Positions 36,990-44,905 of a DNA stretch of 64,000 bases are shown one piece after another (within the stretch, counting starts at the first letter, position 1; the number at the start of each line of letters is the position of its first letter). The DNA is from an uncultured Kiloniellaceae bacterium (GTDB taxonomy: Bacteria; Pseudomonadota; Alphaproteobacteria; Kiloniellales; Kiloniellaceae). The translations under genes were made by a program, and so were the position numbers. The notes under the pieces are model-generated. The model was not told where the DNA came from and searched no databases. It was given only the letters and a program-made list of their open reading frames with translations. The stretch is from the NCBI GenBank assembly GCA_947493695.1, contig CANLSF010000001.1, positions 1,364,001 to 1,428,000 on the forward strand, in the 5' to 3' direction.

Positions 36990-37217
36990 GTGCCAAAACG
37001 CAGTAATCAGCATGTTGTACCTCATTCTGATGGTTGGGCGGTTAAGCCTGCCGGTGGATCTAAAGCTTCATCGGTTCACACAACACAACAAGAAGCCATC
37101 GACCGTGCTCGCGACATTTCCAGCAATCAACGAAGTGAGCTCTTAATTCACGGGCGGGATGGGCGCATCAGAGAGCGAGATTCTCATGGCAACGATCCTT
37201 TTCCTCCAAAAGGATGA
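36990..37217 (+). CDS. DUF2188 protein
   Basis: 75 residues, GTG start with GGAGA upstream. Sequence HVVPHSDGWAVKPAGGSKAS, then TTQQEAIDRARDI, SELLIHGRDGRIRERDSHGN and PFPPKG is the DUF2188 pattern, a small domain that often lies in accessory DNA with unknown function. A terminator follows at 37256. Divergent from the XRE-ImmA/IrrE pair. Confidence 0.85.
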   Translation: MPKRSNQHVVPHSDGWAVKPAGGSKASSVHTTQQEAIDRARDISSNQRSELLIHGRDGRIRERDSHGNDPFPPKG

Positions 37218-37255
37218 CTTGCGAATCAGTTGTTCGGATCTTTCAATGCTTTTAC

Positions 37256-37287
37256 AAAGGCTTCGCCATCGCGAAGCCTTTGTTTTT
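37256..37287 (+). terminator. Rho-independent terminator after the DUF2188 gene
   Basis: Perfect 11-bp stem AAAGGCTTCGC / GCGAAGCCTTT, loop CATC, followed by GTTTTT. Confidence 0.92.
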
Positions 37288-37452
37288 GGGGAAATGTTAC
37301 ATCCTAATAGATGATCAAGTGGATCATGCTGGGCAGGGAACGGAAACACGCCTTTATCTTGAAAGGTTTTCACGAGGCGCGTTTCAAAGATCTGTATAAC
37401 TTGGCTGCTGTCGTCTCCGAAAGAAACCCAACTTTGTTTGGATTCATATTAG

Positions 37453-37653
37453 TTATTTTTTTGACGAGTAAAAACCTGACTTAACTAATTGATCGATCAA
37501 AATTTCTCTTTTCTGATTGAGTGTTTCCTGTGTTGGTTTAGAGGTGTTTTGGGAGCGAACCTCTCGTTGGGTGTTCGATAGACCTCTAGATTCGTTAGAG
37601 CTGATCGGCATTAGCAAAGGCATTTGATTTCTGTTTTGTTTTGTTTTTGCCAT
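37453..37653 (-). CDS. Small basic/polar protein downstream of the AvcD-like deaminase, unknown
   Basis: 66 residues from the ATG with a near-perfect site (GGAGG, 5-nt spacing); an ATG 12 nt earlier is possible. It follows the deaminase stop by only 26 nt on the same strand, so it belongs to its operon. The sequence is polar: Lys/Gln/Asn-rich start (MAKTKQNRNQ), Ser/Thr-rich middle, and a C-terminal helix LNQKREILIDQLVKSGF. No known domain. Candidate partner, inhibitor or sensor for the deaminase; this is inferred only from position. Confidence 0.6.
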   Translation of the reverse strand: MAKTKQNRNQMPLLMPISSNESRGLSNTQREVRSQNTSKPTQETLNQKREILIDQLVKSGFYSSKK

Positions 37654-37679
37654 TTCTGCCTCCATCCTAGTCTTTGTTT

Positions 37680-39239
37680 TTATATCGCCATGGATTCTTT
37701 TTGGTGTAGATCTGCGACTATCATTTTTTCATAAGTCGTGAAGCCGTCCATCGCTGGGCAAAATACTGGATCTGCATCTTTCTTGTTCACGGTTACTACT
37801 TTTCCGTCTTTCTTTCGGTCCACACCATGTTTAAAGAGACGAATCATATTTTTAGGCGCAACCCCTTCATATTGAAGAAATATGACCATCCTGTTCTCTT
37901 TGTTTACATACTTTTTCGAAACAGAATCTTTGTGCAAATCAGGTGCTAAGCTCTTTGCGTAAGGTTCGATGTAGTAAACCTCTGTGATGCCGCTTGCAAC
38001 AATATGCCGCGCACAGCTATGGCAAGGAAATGTTGTGCAATAAAGACGACCGCCAACCAGTCCGATCTTTCCATCCCTTGCGGCAGAAATAATAGCCTCC
38101 ATTTCGGCATGAACCGACCGGCTGTATTCGATTAAATTTTTTATTTCGGTCTTTACCAACGCATTTCGAACGACTTCAGCGTTGGTTTTTTCCGACAAAA
38201 GCCCTTCTTGGGATAGTTTATCATATACCGAGTTATATAGATTTTCTTTTCGGTCGTCGTTGTGACAAATTTTACCGCCCCACAGAAAACACCTGTGATC
38301 ATCCATGCCATCTTCTGCGCCATAGAGTCCGCCGAAAGCTTTTGGAACATCATTCCATCCGACACTGATTAACTCACCATCTTTTGAGTAAATTGCGGCG
38401 CCAACTTGTCGAGATAAACAGGCGGACTTTGAGGAGGCTGCTACGGCGTTATACATTGCGGCTTCGTGCAGCGTCGGTGTGTGGACTTTTATATTAAACA
38501 ATATCTCTAGATATCGATCTATAACTCTATCCAACTCTTCGTGATTTTGGCCATCATTTCTGATAAAAAAATCAGCTAATTGTGTCGTGTCTCTCACTTT
38601 CTGACCATAAATAGATCCTTCATTTTCGTCAGTTGAAAATATTTTACTTATTTCTGCATCATCTACTTTGTTAGATGAGAGGCGTTCTTTACGAACTTCT
38701 TCAGGGGCAAATACAGAAAATAACCAAAATACGTCGCCGTAAACATCTCTAAGAAGTTTTACTTCGTCAGGGTGTTTGACTGAGTCAATGATATGTACTT
38801 GGCGTTGGGGTAGAGCTACAAAGGGTTCTCTGTATTTGTCATATCCTTCGTCAAGGCGATCTGTCGCTATTTGTTCGATGCATTTCTCAATAATGTAATT
38901 ATTTGAAAATTTATCCCTGAGTTTATTTCCAACAATCTGCAATCTTTTAATTCGTTCGCCACCACACAGTTTGTCATCATATTTTTCATTCGCTAATTTG
39001 GCATTTTCTTTTATTTTGTCGCTGGCCTGTATCATATTCACTTTATAATTGAAGTCTTCACGTAATTTTTTCGCAAGTATCTCTGCTGTCACCGACACTC
39101 CAGACCCAACAGCGCCAACCATTGCAATAACGAGTTCAGGGCTACGTCGATCAGAAATAGATAAACGTTCGTGATCTCCAATATTTGCTTTAGTCTCAGA
39201 AGTTGTCTCAACTTGTTTGGATTTCGGTTTGACTGCCAA
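37680..39239 (-). CDS. AvcD-like anti-phage deoxycytidylate deaminase with N-terminal P-loop domain
   Basis: 519 residues in two parts. The N-terminal ~260 residues resemble a P-loop kinase fold with a degenerate Walker A, GAVGSGVS (42-49), where the Lys is Val. The C-terminal part is a zinc cytidine/dCMP deaminase domain: HAEME near residue 375 and PCHSCARH near 405 supply the His, Glu and two Cys for zinc. This two-domain layout and length match AvcD-type defence deaminases, which deplete dCTP/dCMP when phage shuts off host transcription. In Vibrio they are held in check by the AvcI RNA. The region is visibly AT-rich compared with its neighbours, a sign of transfer. Start: ATG after GAGGTAAG. 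Confidence 0.88.
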   Translation of the reverse strand: MAVKPKSKQVETTSETKANIGDHERLSISDRRSPELVIAMVGAVGSGVSVTAEILAKKLREDFNYKVNMIQASDKIKENAKLANEKYDDKLCGGERIKRLQIVGNKLRDKFSNNYIIEKCIEQIATDRLDEGYDKYREPFVALPQRQVHIIDSVKHPDEVKLLRDVYGDVFWLFSVFAPEEVRKERLSSNKVDDAEISKIFSTDENEGSIYGQKVRDTTQLADFFIRNDGQNHEELDRVIDRYLEILFNIKVHTPTLHEAAMYNAVAASSKSACLSRQVGAAIYSKDGELISVGWNDVPKAFGGLYGAEDGMDDHRCFLWGGKICHNDDRKENLYNSVYDKLSQEGLLSEKTNAEVVRNALVKTEIKNLIEYSRSVHAEMEAIISAARDGKIGLVGGRLYCTTFPCHSCARHIVASGITEVYYIEPYAKSLAPDLHKDSVSKKYVNKENRMVIFLQYEGVAPKNMIRLFKHGVDRKKDGKVVTVNKKDADPVFCPAMDGFTTYEKMIVADLHQKESMAI

Positions 39240-39311
39240 CTTCTTACCTCAAATTCTGTTACCAACAACCGGTTGATTGGCGCGCTTCAATGCAAAATAA
39301 CGCGCTATAAT

Positions 39312-39340
39312 TGTATATATGGGATTATTAGAAGAGTAAA
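39312..39340 (-). promoter_or_regulatory. Candidate promoter of the AvcD-like operon
   Basis: On the minus strand TTTACT (39340-39335) and TATACA (39317-39312) are 17 nt apart. The leader to the ATG would be about 65 nt and contains a GCGCG...CGCGC pairing and AACCGGTT. The whole 220-nt AT-rich stretch up to 39459 could hold an AvcI-type RNA; none is proven. Confidence 0.45.
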
Positions 39341-39412
39341 TGCACATAAATGCATTTAAAACGACTAAGTAGTTTTCACATTTAATGAGATTTGTACTGA
39401 AATATTTAAGCT

Positions 39413-39457
39413 GGGTCAGGTTTCAGTCTGTGCGCAGCTAGAGGTATCAGAAGCTTC
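39413..39457 (+). repeat. GGGTCAGG-type repeat, copy 1 (3' flank of tenA copy 1)
   Basis: GGGTCAGGTTTCAGTCTGTG and the bases after it resemble the sequence at 40750-40793. Both copies sit immediately past the 3' end of a tenA copy. They probably mark the same duplication or insertion border. Confidence 0.55.
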
Positions 39458-39459
39458 GG

Positions 39460-40173
39460 CTAGTATGTCGAGACTCCTTTCTCAAAAGCATCCTCAAAAA
39501 ACGCCGCCTCCAGTTCCGTCACCTTCCTAAACAACTCCACCAAACCCGCCCGCCGCGCCTCATCCAGCCCTGCGCAGGCCCGGTTCGTCTCCTCTCGCAG
39601 CCACTCCACGAAGCCCACGAACTCGTCCGTCGCATGCAGCTCGATCCATTCCCGGTATTGCGGCTGGGGCGGTTTGGCATCCGCGACCGGTTCCGCCCAG
39701 GCCTGGTAGACCCATTCGGAGCAGAGCAGGACGGTCATGGCTTCCGGGTATTGACCGCTGCCTGCGTAGCCGCTGGCGCCGCCGACGATGGCGTCTGAGA
39801 TGGCTTGCGTGACCGGGGAGGGCGGGGTGTTGCGCCAGGTGGCTTCGGGCACGCCGAGGCGTTCGAAGGACTTCAGGAAAAAGTCGTTCTCGGCGTTGGT
39901 CAGGACCGAGAGGAAGCCAGCGAGCGGGCGGCGGATGGCCATGTCGGGGGCCAGCGCGACCGCGAAGCCGACCGCCTGGGCCAGGCAATCCACGTAGTGG
40001 TAGTCCTGGATCAGATAACGGATGAAGACTTCGTCCGGCAGGGTTCCGTCCGCGAGCTGGCGGGTGAAGCGGTGGGTGGTGGCTTTGCTCCAGAAAGGCT
40101 CGGCGGAATCGCGGAGGCGGTCGGTGAAGCCGCCAGCGGCGGGCGCTTTACTTGGCGTCACTGTGTCGTTCAT
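39460..40173 (-). CDS. tenA: TenA-family thiaminase II/aminopyrimidine hydrolase-like protein, copy 1
   Basis: 237 residues from MNDTVTPSK (the frame is open upstream through a palindrome, which is not coding). TenA fold: FTRQLADGTLPDEVFIRYLI, QDYHYVDCLAQAVGFAVA, LTNAENDFFLKSFERLGV. In place of the LLPCxWxY active-site segment it has LLCSEWVY, so Cys is shifted by one and Ser sits at the usual Cys position. This points to a TenA_E-like subgroup that salvages thiamine pyrimidine precursors. It is nearly identical to the copy at 42800-43498, but its upstream thiY is truncated, so its expression is uncertain. Confidence 0.88.
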   Translation of the reverse strand: MNDTVTPSKAPAAGGFTDRLRDSAEPFWSKATTHRFTRQLADGTLPDEVFIRYLIQDYHYVDCLAQAVGFAVALAPDMAIRRPLAGFLSVLTNAENDFFLKSFERLGVPEATWRNTPPSPVTQAISDAIVGGASGYAGSGQYPEAMTVLLCSEWVYQAWAEPVADAKPPQPQYREWIELHATDEFVGFVEWLREETNRACAGLDEARRAGLVELFRKVTELEAAFFEDAFEKGVSTY

Positions 40174-40209
40174 GGTGTTGTTTTCAGTCTCGAATGAAGT
40201 CTCGGTGCC

Positions 40210-40450
40210 GGCCCGCTCCCCCTCCCGGCCACCCACATGATAATTCCGATGGGTGGCCGGGAGGGGGAGAGGGCCGGTGCCGGTTTCGGCGCAAGGCGAA
40301 ACCTAATCAAACCCGACCAAGTGGCCGGGAGGGGGAGAGGGCCGGCATCGAATCTAGATCAAACTAACAAGGGCTGGTGCCGGTTCGGCGCATGCCGAAC
40401 TTAAGCAAACTACACAGGCCGGTGCCGCAGCGGTTCAAGCCGCTCTCAAA
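40210..40450. repeat. Long palindrome and GC-rich repeat modules between thiY remnant and tenA copy 1
   Basis: Palindrome: left arm 40210-40235, loop CATGATAATTCCGA (40236-40249), right arm 40250-40275, 26-bp arms with one mismatch. After it come modules of the GGTGCCGGTTTCGGCG family with small internal hairpins (about 40266-40317, 40370-40416). The whole spacer is nearly identical in length and sequence to 43499-43775 (constant offset 3325 nt). Confidence 0.85.
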
Positions 40451-40732
40451 TTACCTACTCAGCTCAACCGCATAGCCTTCCACAGGCACCAGCTTCTCGA
40501 TCATCTTGTGCTCCTGCAGGAAGGCGGCAAACGCCTCATAGCGGCCTTTGTCCAGCGCGGCGGGGCGCAAGGCAAAACGCGGCAGGGTGTCGCGCCAGGC
40601 GCGGCGGTTCAGTTCGTCGTCCAGCTCCTTGCGGTAGCTGATGAAATCGCCCCAGGCTTCGTCCGGGTGGTTGATCATGAAGGTCACGGCCCGCTCCATG
40701 GCGCGCAGCACTTTCGGGAAGCGCGGGTCGTC
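40451..40732 (-). pseudogene. 3' fragment of thiY (NMT1/THI5-type binding protein)
   Basis: Encodes the last ~94 residues of the protein at 43776-44768, nearly identical through MERAVTFMINHPDEAWGDFI to the C-terminus VPVEGYAVELSR. Identity stops sharply at 40732/40733, with GGGTCAGG 17 nt further on. Without signal peptide or N-terminal lobe it cannot be functional. Confidence 0.88.
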
Positions 40733-40747
40733 GAGCTTTGTAGTGGA

Positions 40748-40793
40748 CGGGGTCAGGTCTTAATTTGTGCGTGACTAGAAGTATTAGATGCTC
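40748..40793 (+). repeat. GGGTCAGG-type repeat, copy 2 (border of thiY remnant and tenA pseudogene)
   Basis: GGGGTCAGGTCTTAATTTGTG begins just past the point where the thiY copy is cut and leads into the 3' end of the second tenA. A shorter related start, AGGGTCAGGCCATAAATCC, cuts the 5' end of that tenA at about 41355. Confidence 0.55.
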
Positions 40794-40810
40794 AATTTTG
40801 CCCGTTTAAG

Positions 40811-41352
40811 CTACTCACAAACCCTAAAAGCATCCTCAAAAAATGCCGTTTCCAGTTCTGTCACCTTCCTAAACAACTCCACCAAACCTGCCTGTCGCTC
40901 CTCATCCAATCCCTCACAAGCCCGGTCGGTCTCTTCCCGCAGCCATTCCACAAAACCCACAAACTCCGCCGTCGCGTGCAGCTCGATCCATTCCCTGTAT
41001 TGTGGTTGGGGCGGCTGGGCATCCGCGACCGGATCCGCCCAGGCCTGGTAGACCCATTCGGAGCAGAGCAGGACGGTCATGGCTTCCGGGTATTGGCCGC
41101 TGCCCGCATAACCGCTTGCGCCGCCGACGATGGCGTCTGAGATGGCTTGCGTGACCGGTGAGGGCGGGGTGTTGCGCCAGGTGGCTTCGGGGACGCCGAG
41201 GCGCTCGAAGGATTTCAGGAAAAAATCGTTCTCGGCGTTGGTCAGGACCGAGAGGAAACCGGCCAGCGGGCGGCGGGTGGCCATGTCGGGGGCCGAGGGC
41301 GACCGCGAAACCGACCGCCTGGGCCAGACAGTCGACGGAGTGGTAGTCCTGC
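40811..41352 (-). pseudogene. tenA copy 2, 5'-truncated and frameshifted
   Basis: Homologous to the other tenA copies from QDYHSVDCLAQAVGFAVAL to the C-terminus FFEDAF, but the first ~55 codons are missing (cut at about 41352 beside GGGTCAGG). One extra base in the VALAPDMA-coding segment (about 41292-41297) shifts the frame. The longest remaining frame starts at the Met of MATRRPLAGF (41284). More diverged from copies 1 and 3 than they are from each other. Confidence 0.85.
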
Positions 41353-41584
41353 ATGAATAGGGTCAGGCCATAAATCCTGCATTTTGCATAAATCACCCAC
41401 GTACAATCAGCCTTTGGCGCCCATCACGCTTCACCGGATTAGCTCTGGCTTTTGAGAGACTTGTGGTCCTGCCAATGGCCTCCCGAGGCGCCGTTTGTCA
41501 TCCAGTAAACAGATGCCACGGTAACAACATTTGTTGTGAATGTGGGTTTGATGCGTTAGGCTACGTGATCGGAAGGAAATTGCT

Positions 41585-41851
41585 ATGCCCCGTCTTTCAA
41601 TCGATCTCAGCGCGCAGGAACATCAGCAGCTCAAGGCTATGGCCGCGCTCAAGGGACAGAGCATCAAGGCGTATGTGTTGTCCCGCGCCTTGGTCAATAT
41701 GCCCGATCCTGCCAACATGAGCGACCGGGAAGCCCTGCAAGCTCTGAAACAGCTTTTGGCCCCGCGTATCGCGGAAGCCGAGACCGGCGATGTCGTGCGG
41801 GCAACGGCTAACGATATTAAGCGCGAAGCCCGCAAACGGCTGAAACGATAG
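41585..41851 (+). CDS. ParD-like ribbon-helix-helix antitoxin
   Basis: 88 residues. The N-terminus PRLSIDLSAQEHQQLKAMAA then QSIKAYVLSRAL is a ribbon-helix-helix DNA-binding unit. The C-terminal part (ATANDIKREARKRLKR) would wrap the toxin. One nt separates it from the ParE-like gene. The pair sits between the tenA pseudogene and the intact thiY-tenA operon, so it may have arrived with the array. Confidence 0.85.
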   Translation: MPRLSIDLSAQEHQQLKAMAALKGQSIKAYVLSRALVNMPDPANMSDREALQALKQLLAPRIAEAETGDVVRATANDIKREARKRLKR

Positions 41852-41852
41852 G

Positions 41853-42152
41853 ATGGCGACCTATGCGCTTACGCACTCGGCGCAGGAAGACTTGATCGGT
41901 ATCTGGCTTTATACACGTGAAACCTGGGGTGAGCAGCAGGCGGACCGTTATCAGGATGATCTGCGTGAATGTTTCGAGCGGCTCGCGTCCGGGATGGGGC
42001 ACAGCAAATCTCTCCCTGAAATGGACGGCGTGAAGTCGCACCTTTGCCGCCATCACTATGTTTTCTTTCTCGAGCGTCCGGGGGACATCGCGATCCTGGC
42101 CGTGATCCATGAACGCATGGATCTGATGGAACGTTTGCGCGAACGCCTTTAG
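41853..42152 (+). CDS. ParE/RelE-superfamily toxin
   Basis: 99 residues: YALTHSAQEDLIGIWLYTRE, ADRYQDDLRECFERLASG, HYVFFLERPGDIAILAVIHERMD and a C-terminal RLRERL. This is the ParE form of the RelE fold, whose members usually poison DNA gyrase. Starts 1 nt after the antitoxin stop, the standard coupling of type II modules. Confidence 0.9.
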   Translation: MATYALTHSAQEDLIGIWLYTRETWGEQQADRYQDDLRECFERLASGMGHSKSLPEMDGVKSHLCRHHYVFFLERPGDIAILAVIHERMDLMERLRERL

Positions 42153-42266
42153 CTCTTCCGGCTTCGACGCACCTAAATTAAATGTAACCGGATTTGGCCA
42201 GCTCTCGGTGCTACAGCTGAAGTGGGTTGACGTCCGACGTTCCGTACTCCCAAGTCGGCGTAACCT

Positions 42267-42695
42267 CTATTGCCCCTGCAGGGGCCAAGGCTCGCCACCG
42301 CGGTAGAGTTTGCAGTGCCATTCTGTGGCGAGAACGAAGAGCTGATCTCTATCTAGGCCCTGAAATTCGACGCCCTTGTAAACCACTCTACCAGCGCCTG
42401 TTACCAGCGTTCCTCCCAAGAGTTGGATGCTGCCCTGGCGGATTATGCTATCTGGAATGAAAGAATAGGCGTGATCGAAAGCAAAGACACGGTCTGGTGA
42501 CTCATTCACGTTGGGCGAGGTCAGGATGCGAGGAGTTGCGGTTTCGGCGTAGCAGGAGAGCTGATAATTTGCTCTCTCTTCCTCAGGAACCGGTTCTGCC
42601 GGTAGAATACTCTGCGCCAATCCTGGTTCCGCAAGCTCTGTGGCGCACAGCAAAAGTGACGCGACAGTGAGCGTTTGGATGAAACGTTTTGCCAT
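42267..42695 (-). CDS. Small exported protein of unknown function
   Basis: 142 residues with a signal peptide (about 1-27, ending GLAQS). Mature part has two Cys (SCYAE and WHCKLY) that may pair, and beta-strand-like segments such as GAGRVVYKGVEFQGL. No family recognised. It lies between parE and tenA copy 3, both within the repeat-rich array. Confidence 0.6.
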   Translation of the reverse strand: MAKRFIQTLTVASLLLCATELAEPGLAQSILPAEPVPEEERANYQLSCYAETATPRILTSPNVNESPDRVFAFDHAYSFIPDSIIRQGSIQLLGGTLVTGAGRVVYKGVEFQGLDRDQLFVLATEWHCKLYRGGEPWPLQGQ

Positions 42696-42799
42696 GCGCT
42701 TTTGCCTCGACGGGTTCAGTTGATCAGGTAATCAAGAGAGAATGCAGTCTAGCCGATTAATGGGCGACAGCCGCTTATTTGATTTCTACGGCTCTTGCC

Positions 42800-43498
42800 C
42801 TAACCCCCAAAAGCATCCTCAAAGAACGCCGCCTCCAGTTCCGTCACCTTCTTAAAGAGCGCAACCAACCCCGCCTGCCGCTCCGCATCCAACCCTGCGC
42901 AAGCCCGGTCGGTCTCGTCCCGCAGCCATTCCACGAAGCCCACGAATTCTTCCGTCGCATGCAGTTCGATCCACTCCCGGTATTGCGGCTGGGGCGGCTT
43001 CGCGTCGGCGACCGGTTCCGCCCAGGCCTGATAGACCCATTCGGAGCAGAGCAGGACGGTCATGGCTTCCGGGTATTGACCTGAACCCGCGTAGCCGCTG
43101 GCGCCGCCGACGATGGCTTCGGAGATAGCTTGCGTGACCGGTGAGGGTGGGGTGTTGCGCCAAGTGGTTTCGGGGACGCCGAGGCGCTCGAAGGACTTCA
43201 GGAAAAAATCGTTCTCGGCGTTGGTCAGGACCGAGAGGAAACCCGCCAACGGACGGCGGGTGGCCATGTCGGGGGCAAGTGCCACCGCGAAGCCGACCGC
43301 CTGAGCCAGGCAATCCACGTAGTGGTAGTCCTGGATCAGGTAGCGGATGAAGACCTCGTCCGGCAGGGTTCCGTCCGCGAGCTGGCGGGTGAAGCGGTGG
43401 GTGGTGGCTTCGCTCCAGAAGGGCTGTGATTCGTCGCGGAGGCGGTCGGTGAAGCCGCCAGCGGCGGGCGCTTTATTTGGCGTCACTGTGTCGTTCAT
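42800..43498 (-). CDS. tenA: TenA-family thiaminase II/aminopyrimidine hydrolase-like protein, copy 3 (in intact operon)
   Basis: 232 residues from MNDTVTPNKAPAAGG. Same motifs as copy 1, including LLCSEWVY. Downstream partner of the intact thiY gene, 277 nt away across a palindrome-rich spacer. With the TPP riboswitch ahead of thiY, the operon should be switched off when thiamine pyrophosphate is plentiful. Its role would be recycling degraded thiamine pyrimidine (aminopyrimidine hydrolysis to HMP), with the binding protein importing the precursor. Confidence 0.9.
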   Translation of the reverse strand: MNDTVTPNKAPAAGGFTDRLRDESQPFWSEATTHRFTRQLADGTLPDEVFIRYLIQDYHYVDCLAQAVGFAVALAPDMATRRPLAGFLSVLTNAENDFFLKSFERLGVPETTWRNTPPSPVTQAISEAIVGGASGYAGSGQYPEAMTVLLCSEWVYQAWAEPVADAKPPQPQYREWIELHATEEFVGFVEWLRDETDRACAGLDAERQAGLVALFKKVTELEAAFFEDAFGG

Positions 43499-43534
43499 GG
43501 TGCTGTTCTCAGTCTCGAATGAAGTCTCGGTGCC

Positions 43535-43775
43535 GGCCCGCTCCCCCTCCCGGCCACCCACATGATAATTCCGATGGGTGGCCGGGAGGGGGAGCGGGCC
43601 GGTGCCGGTTTCGGCGCAAGGCGAAACCTAATCAAACCCGACCAAGTGGCCGGGTGGGGGAGAGGGCCGGCATCGAATCTAGATCAAACTAACAAGGGCT
43701 GGTGCCGGTTCGGCGCATGCCGAACTTAAGCAAACTACACAGGCCGGTGCCGCAGCGGTTCAAGCCGCTCTCAAA
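43535..43775. repeat. Long palindrome and GC-rich repeat modules between thiY and tenA copy 3
   Basis: Arms 43535-43560 and 43575-43600 (26 bp, perfect) around loop CATGATAATTCCGA. It is the same spacer as 40174-40450. In RNA it would form a very stable hairpin inside the thiY-tenA transcript and may limit tenA expression or protect mRNA ends. Confidence 0.88.
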
Positions 43776-44768
43776 TTACCGACTCAACTCAACCGCATAG
43801 CCTTCCACAGGCACCAGCTTCTCGATCATCTTGTGCTCCTGCAGGAAGGCGGCAAACGCCTCATAGCGGCCTTTGTCCAGCGCGGCGGGGCGCAAGGCAA
43901 AACGCGGCAGGGTGTCGCGCCAGGCGCGGCGGTTCAGTTCGTCGTCCAGCTCCTTGCGGTAGCTGATGAAATCGCCCCAGGCTTCGTCCGGGTGGTTGAT
44001 CATGAAGGTCACGGCCCGCTCCATGGCGCGCAGGACTTTCGGGAAGCGCGGGTCGTCCAGGTTCTTGTTGTTGGCGACCATGATCAGCTCGTCGTAGGCG
44101 GCCACGCCCTCTTCCTCGACATAGAAGGCCCGGCCCTTGTAGCCCTCGATGTCCATCTGGTTGAGTTCGAAGTTGCGATAGGCGCCGATCACCGCGTCGA
44201 CCTGGCCGGAGAGGATCGCCGGGCTGAGCGAGAAGTTCACGTTGATCAGCTCAATGTCGTCTGTGGTCAGGCCGTGACGTCCCAGCATGGCGGTCAGCAT
44301 GGCGTCCTCGAAGCCGCCGACGGAAAAGCCGACCTTCTTGCCCTTCAGATCCGCGATGGATTTGATCGGGCCGTCGTCCAGCACCAGCAGCGTGTTCAGC
44401 GGCGTGGCGACCAGGGTGCCGATGCGGGTCAGGGGCAGACCGGCCTCGACCTGCAGATGCAGCTGCGGCTGGTAGGAAATCGCCAGATCGCCCCGGCCGG
44501 CGGCGACCAGCTTGGGTGGATCGTTGGGATCCGCGGGCTCGATCAGCTCGACCTCCAGGCCTTCCTCCGTGAAGTAGCCGCGCTGCTGCGCCACCACCAG
44601 CGGCCCGTGGTCCGGGTTCAGGAACCAATCCAGCAGGATGGTGGTTTTCTCCGCCGCGCGAGCGGGGCCCGCCGTGAGCACAAAGGATGACAGTACTGCG
44701 AGCGCGAGGGCGGCGAGCGCCGGGCGGAGTGCGCCCAGGGGCGACTTGAATGAAAGATTGAACAACAT
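43776..44768 (-). CDS. thiY: ThiY-like periplasmic binding protein (NMT1/THI5 family)
   Basis: 330 residues, RBS AAGGAGG before the ATG. Signal peptide about 1-38 (AALALAVLSSFVLTAGPARA). NMT1-type lobes: TTILLDWFLNPDHGPLVVAQ, GYFTEEGLEVELIEPADPND, VGFSVGGFEDAMLTAML, and a C-terminal lobe ending VEGYAVELSR. Family members bind formylaminopyrimidine for ThiXYZ import. No thiX or thiZ gene is here, so permease and ATPase must be elsewhere or shared. Led by a TPP riboswitch; intact parent of the fragment at 40451. Confidence 0.9.
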   Translation of the reverse strand: MLFNLSFKSPLGALRPALAALALAVLSSFVLTAGPARAAEKTTILLDWFLNPDHGPLVVAQQRGYFTEEGLEVELIEPADPNDPPKLVAAGRGDLAISYQPQLHLQVEAGLPLTRIGTLVATPLNTLLVLDDGPIKSIADLKGKKVGFSVGGFEDAMLTAMLGRHGLTTDDIELINVNFSLSPAILSGQVDAVIGAYRNFELNQMDIEGYKGRAFYVEEEGVAAYDELIMVANNKNLDDPRFPKVLRAMERAVTFMINHPDEAWGDFISYRKELDDELNRRAWRDTLPRFALRPAALDKGRYEAFAAFLQEHKMIEKLVPVEGYAVELSR

Positions 44769-44905
44769 GGCGGACCTCCTTAATCCGATATTCGTCTCGC
44801 CTGCGAGACTCAGATGATCAGCGCCTTTCCACGCGAAAAGGCACCAGGAGATCCGGGAGTGAGTAGCGGAGGGTCTTTGCGGAGAGCCCTCGTAAAGTGA
44901 GGACC

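Noticed and set aside
40174-40236. N-terminal extension of tenA (MGGREGERAG...) read through the palindrome
   Set aside because: The palindrome creates an open frame; the family start is MNDTV, and the extension is repeat-derived.
43833-44690. 285-codon plus-strand open frame
   Set aside because: Antisense to thiY; codon-bias shadow.
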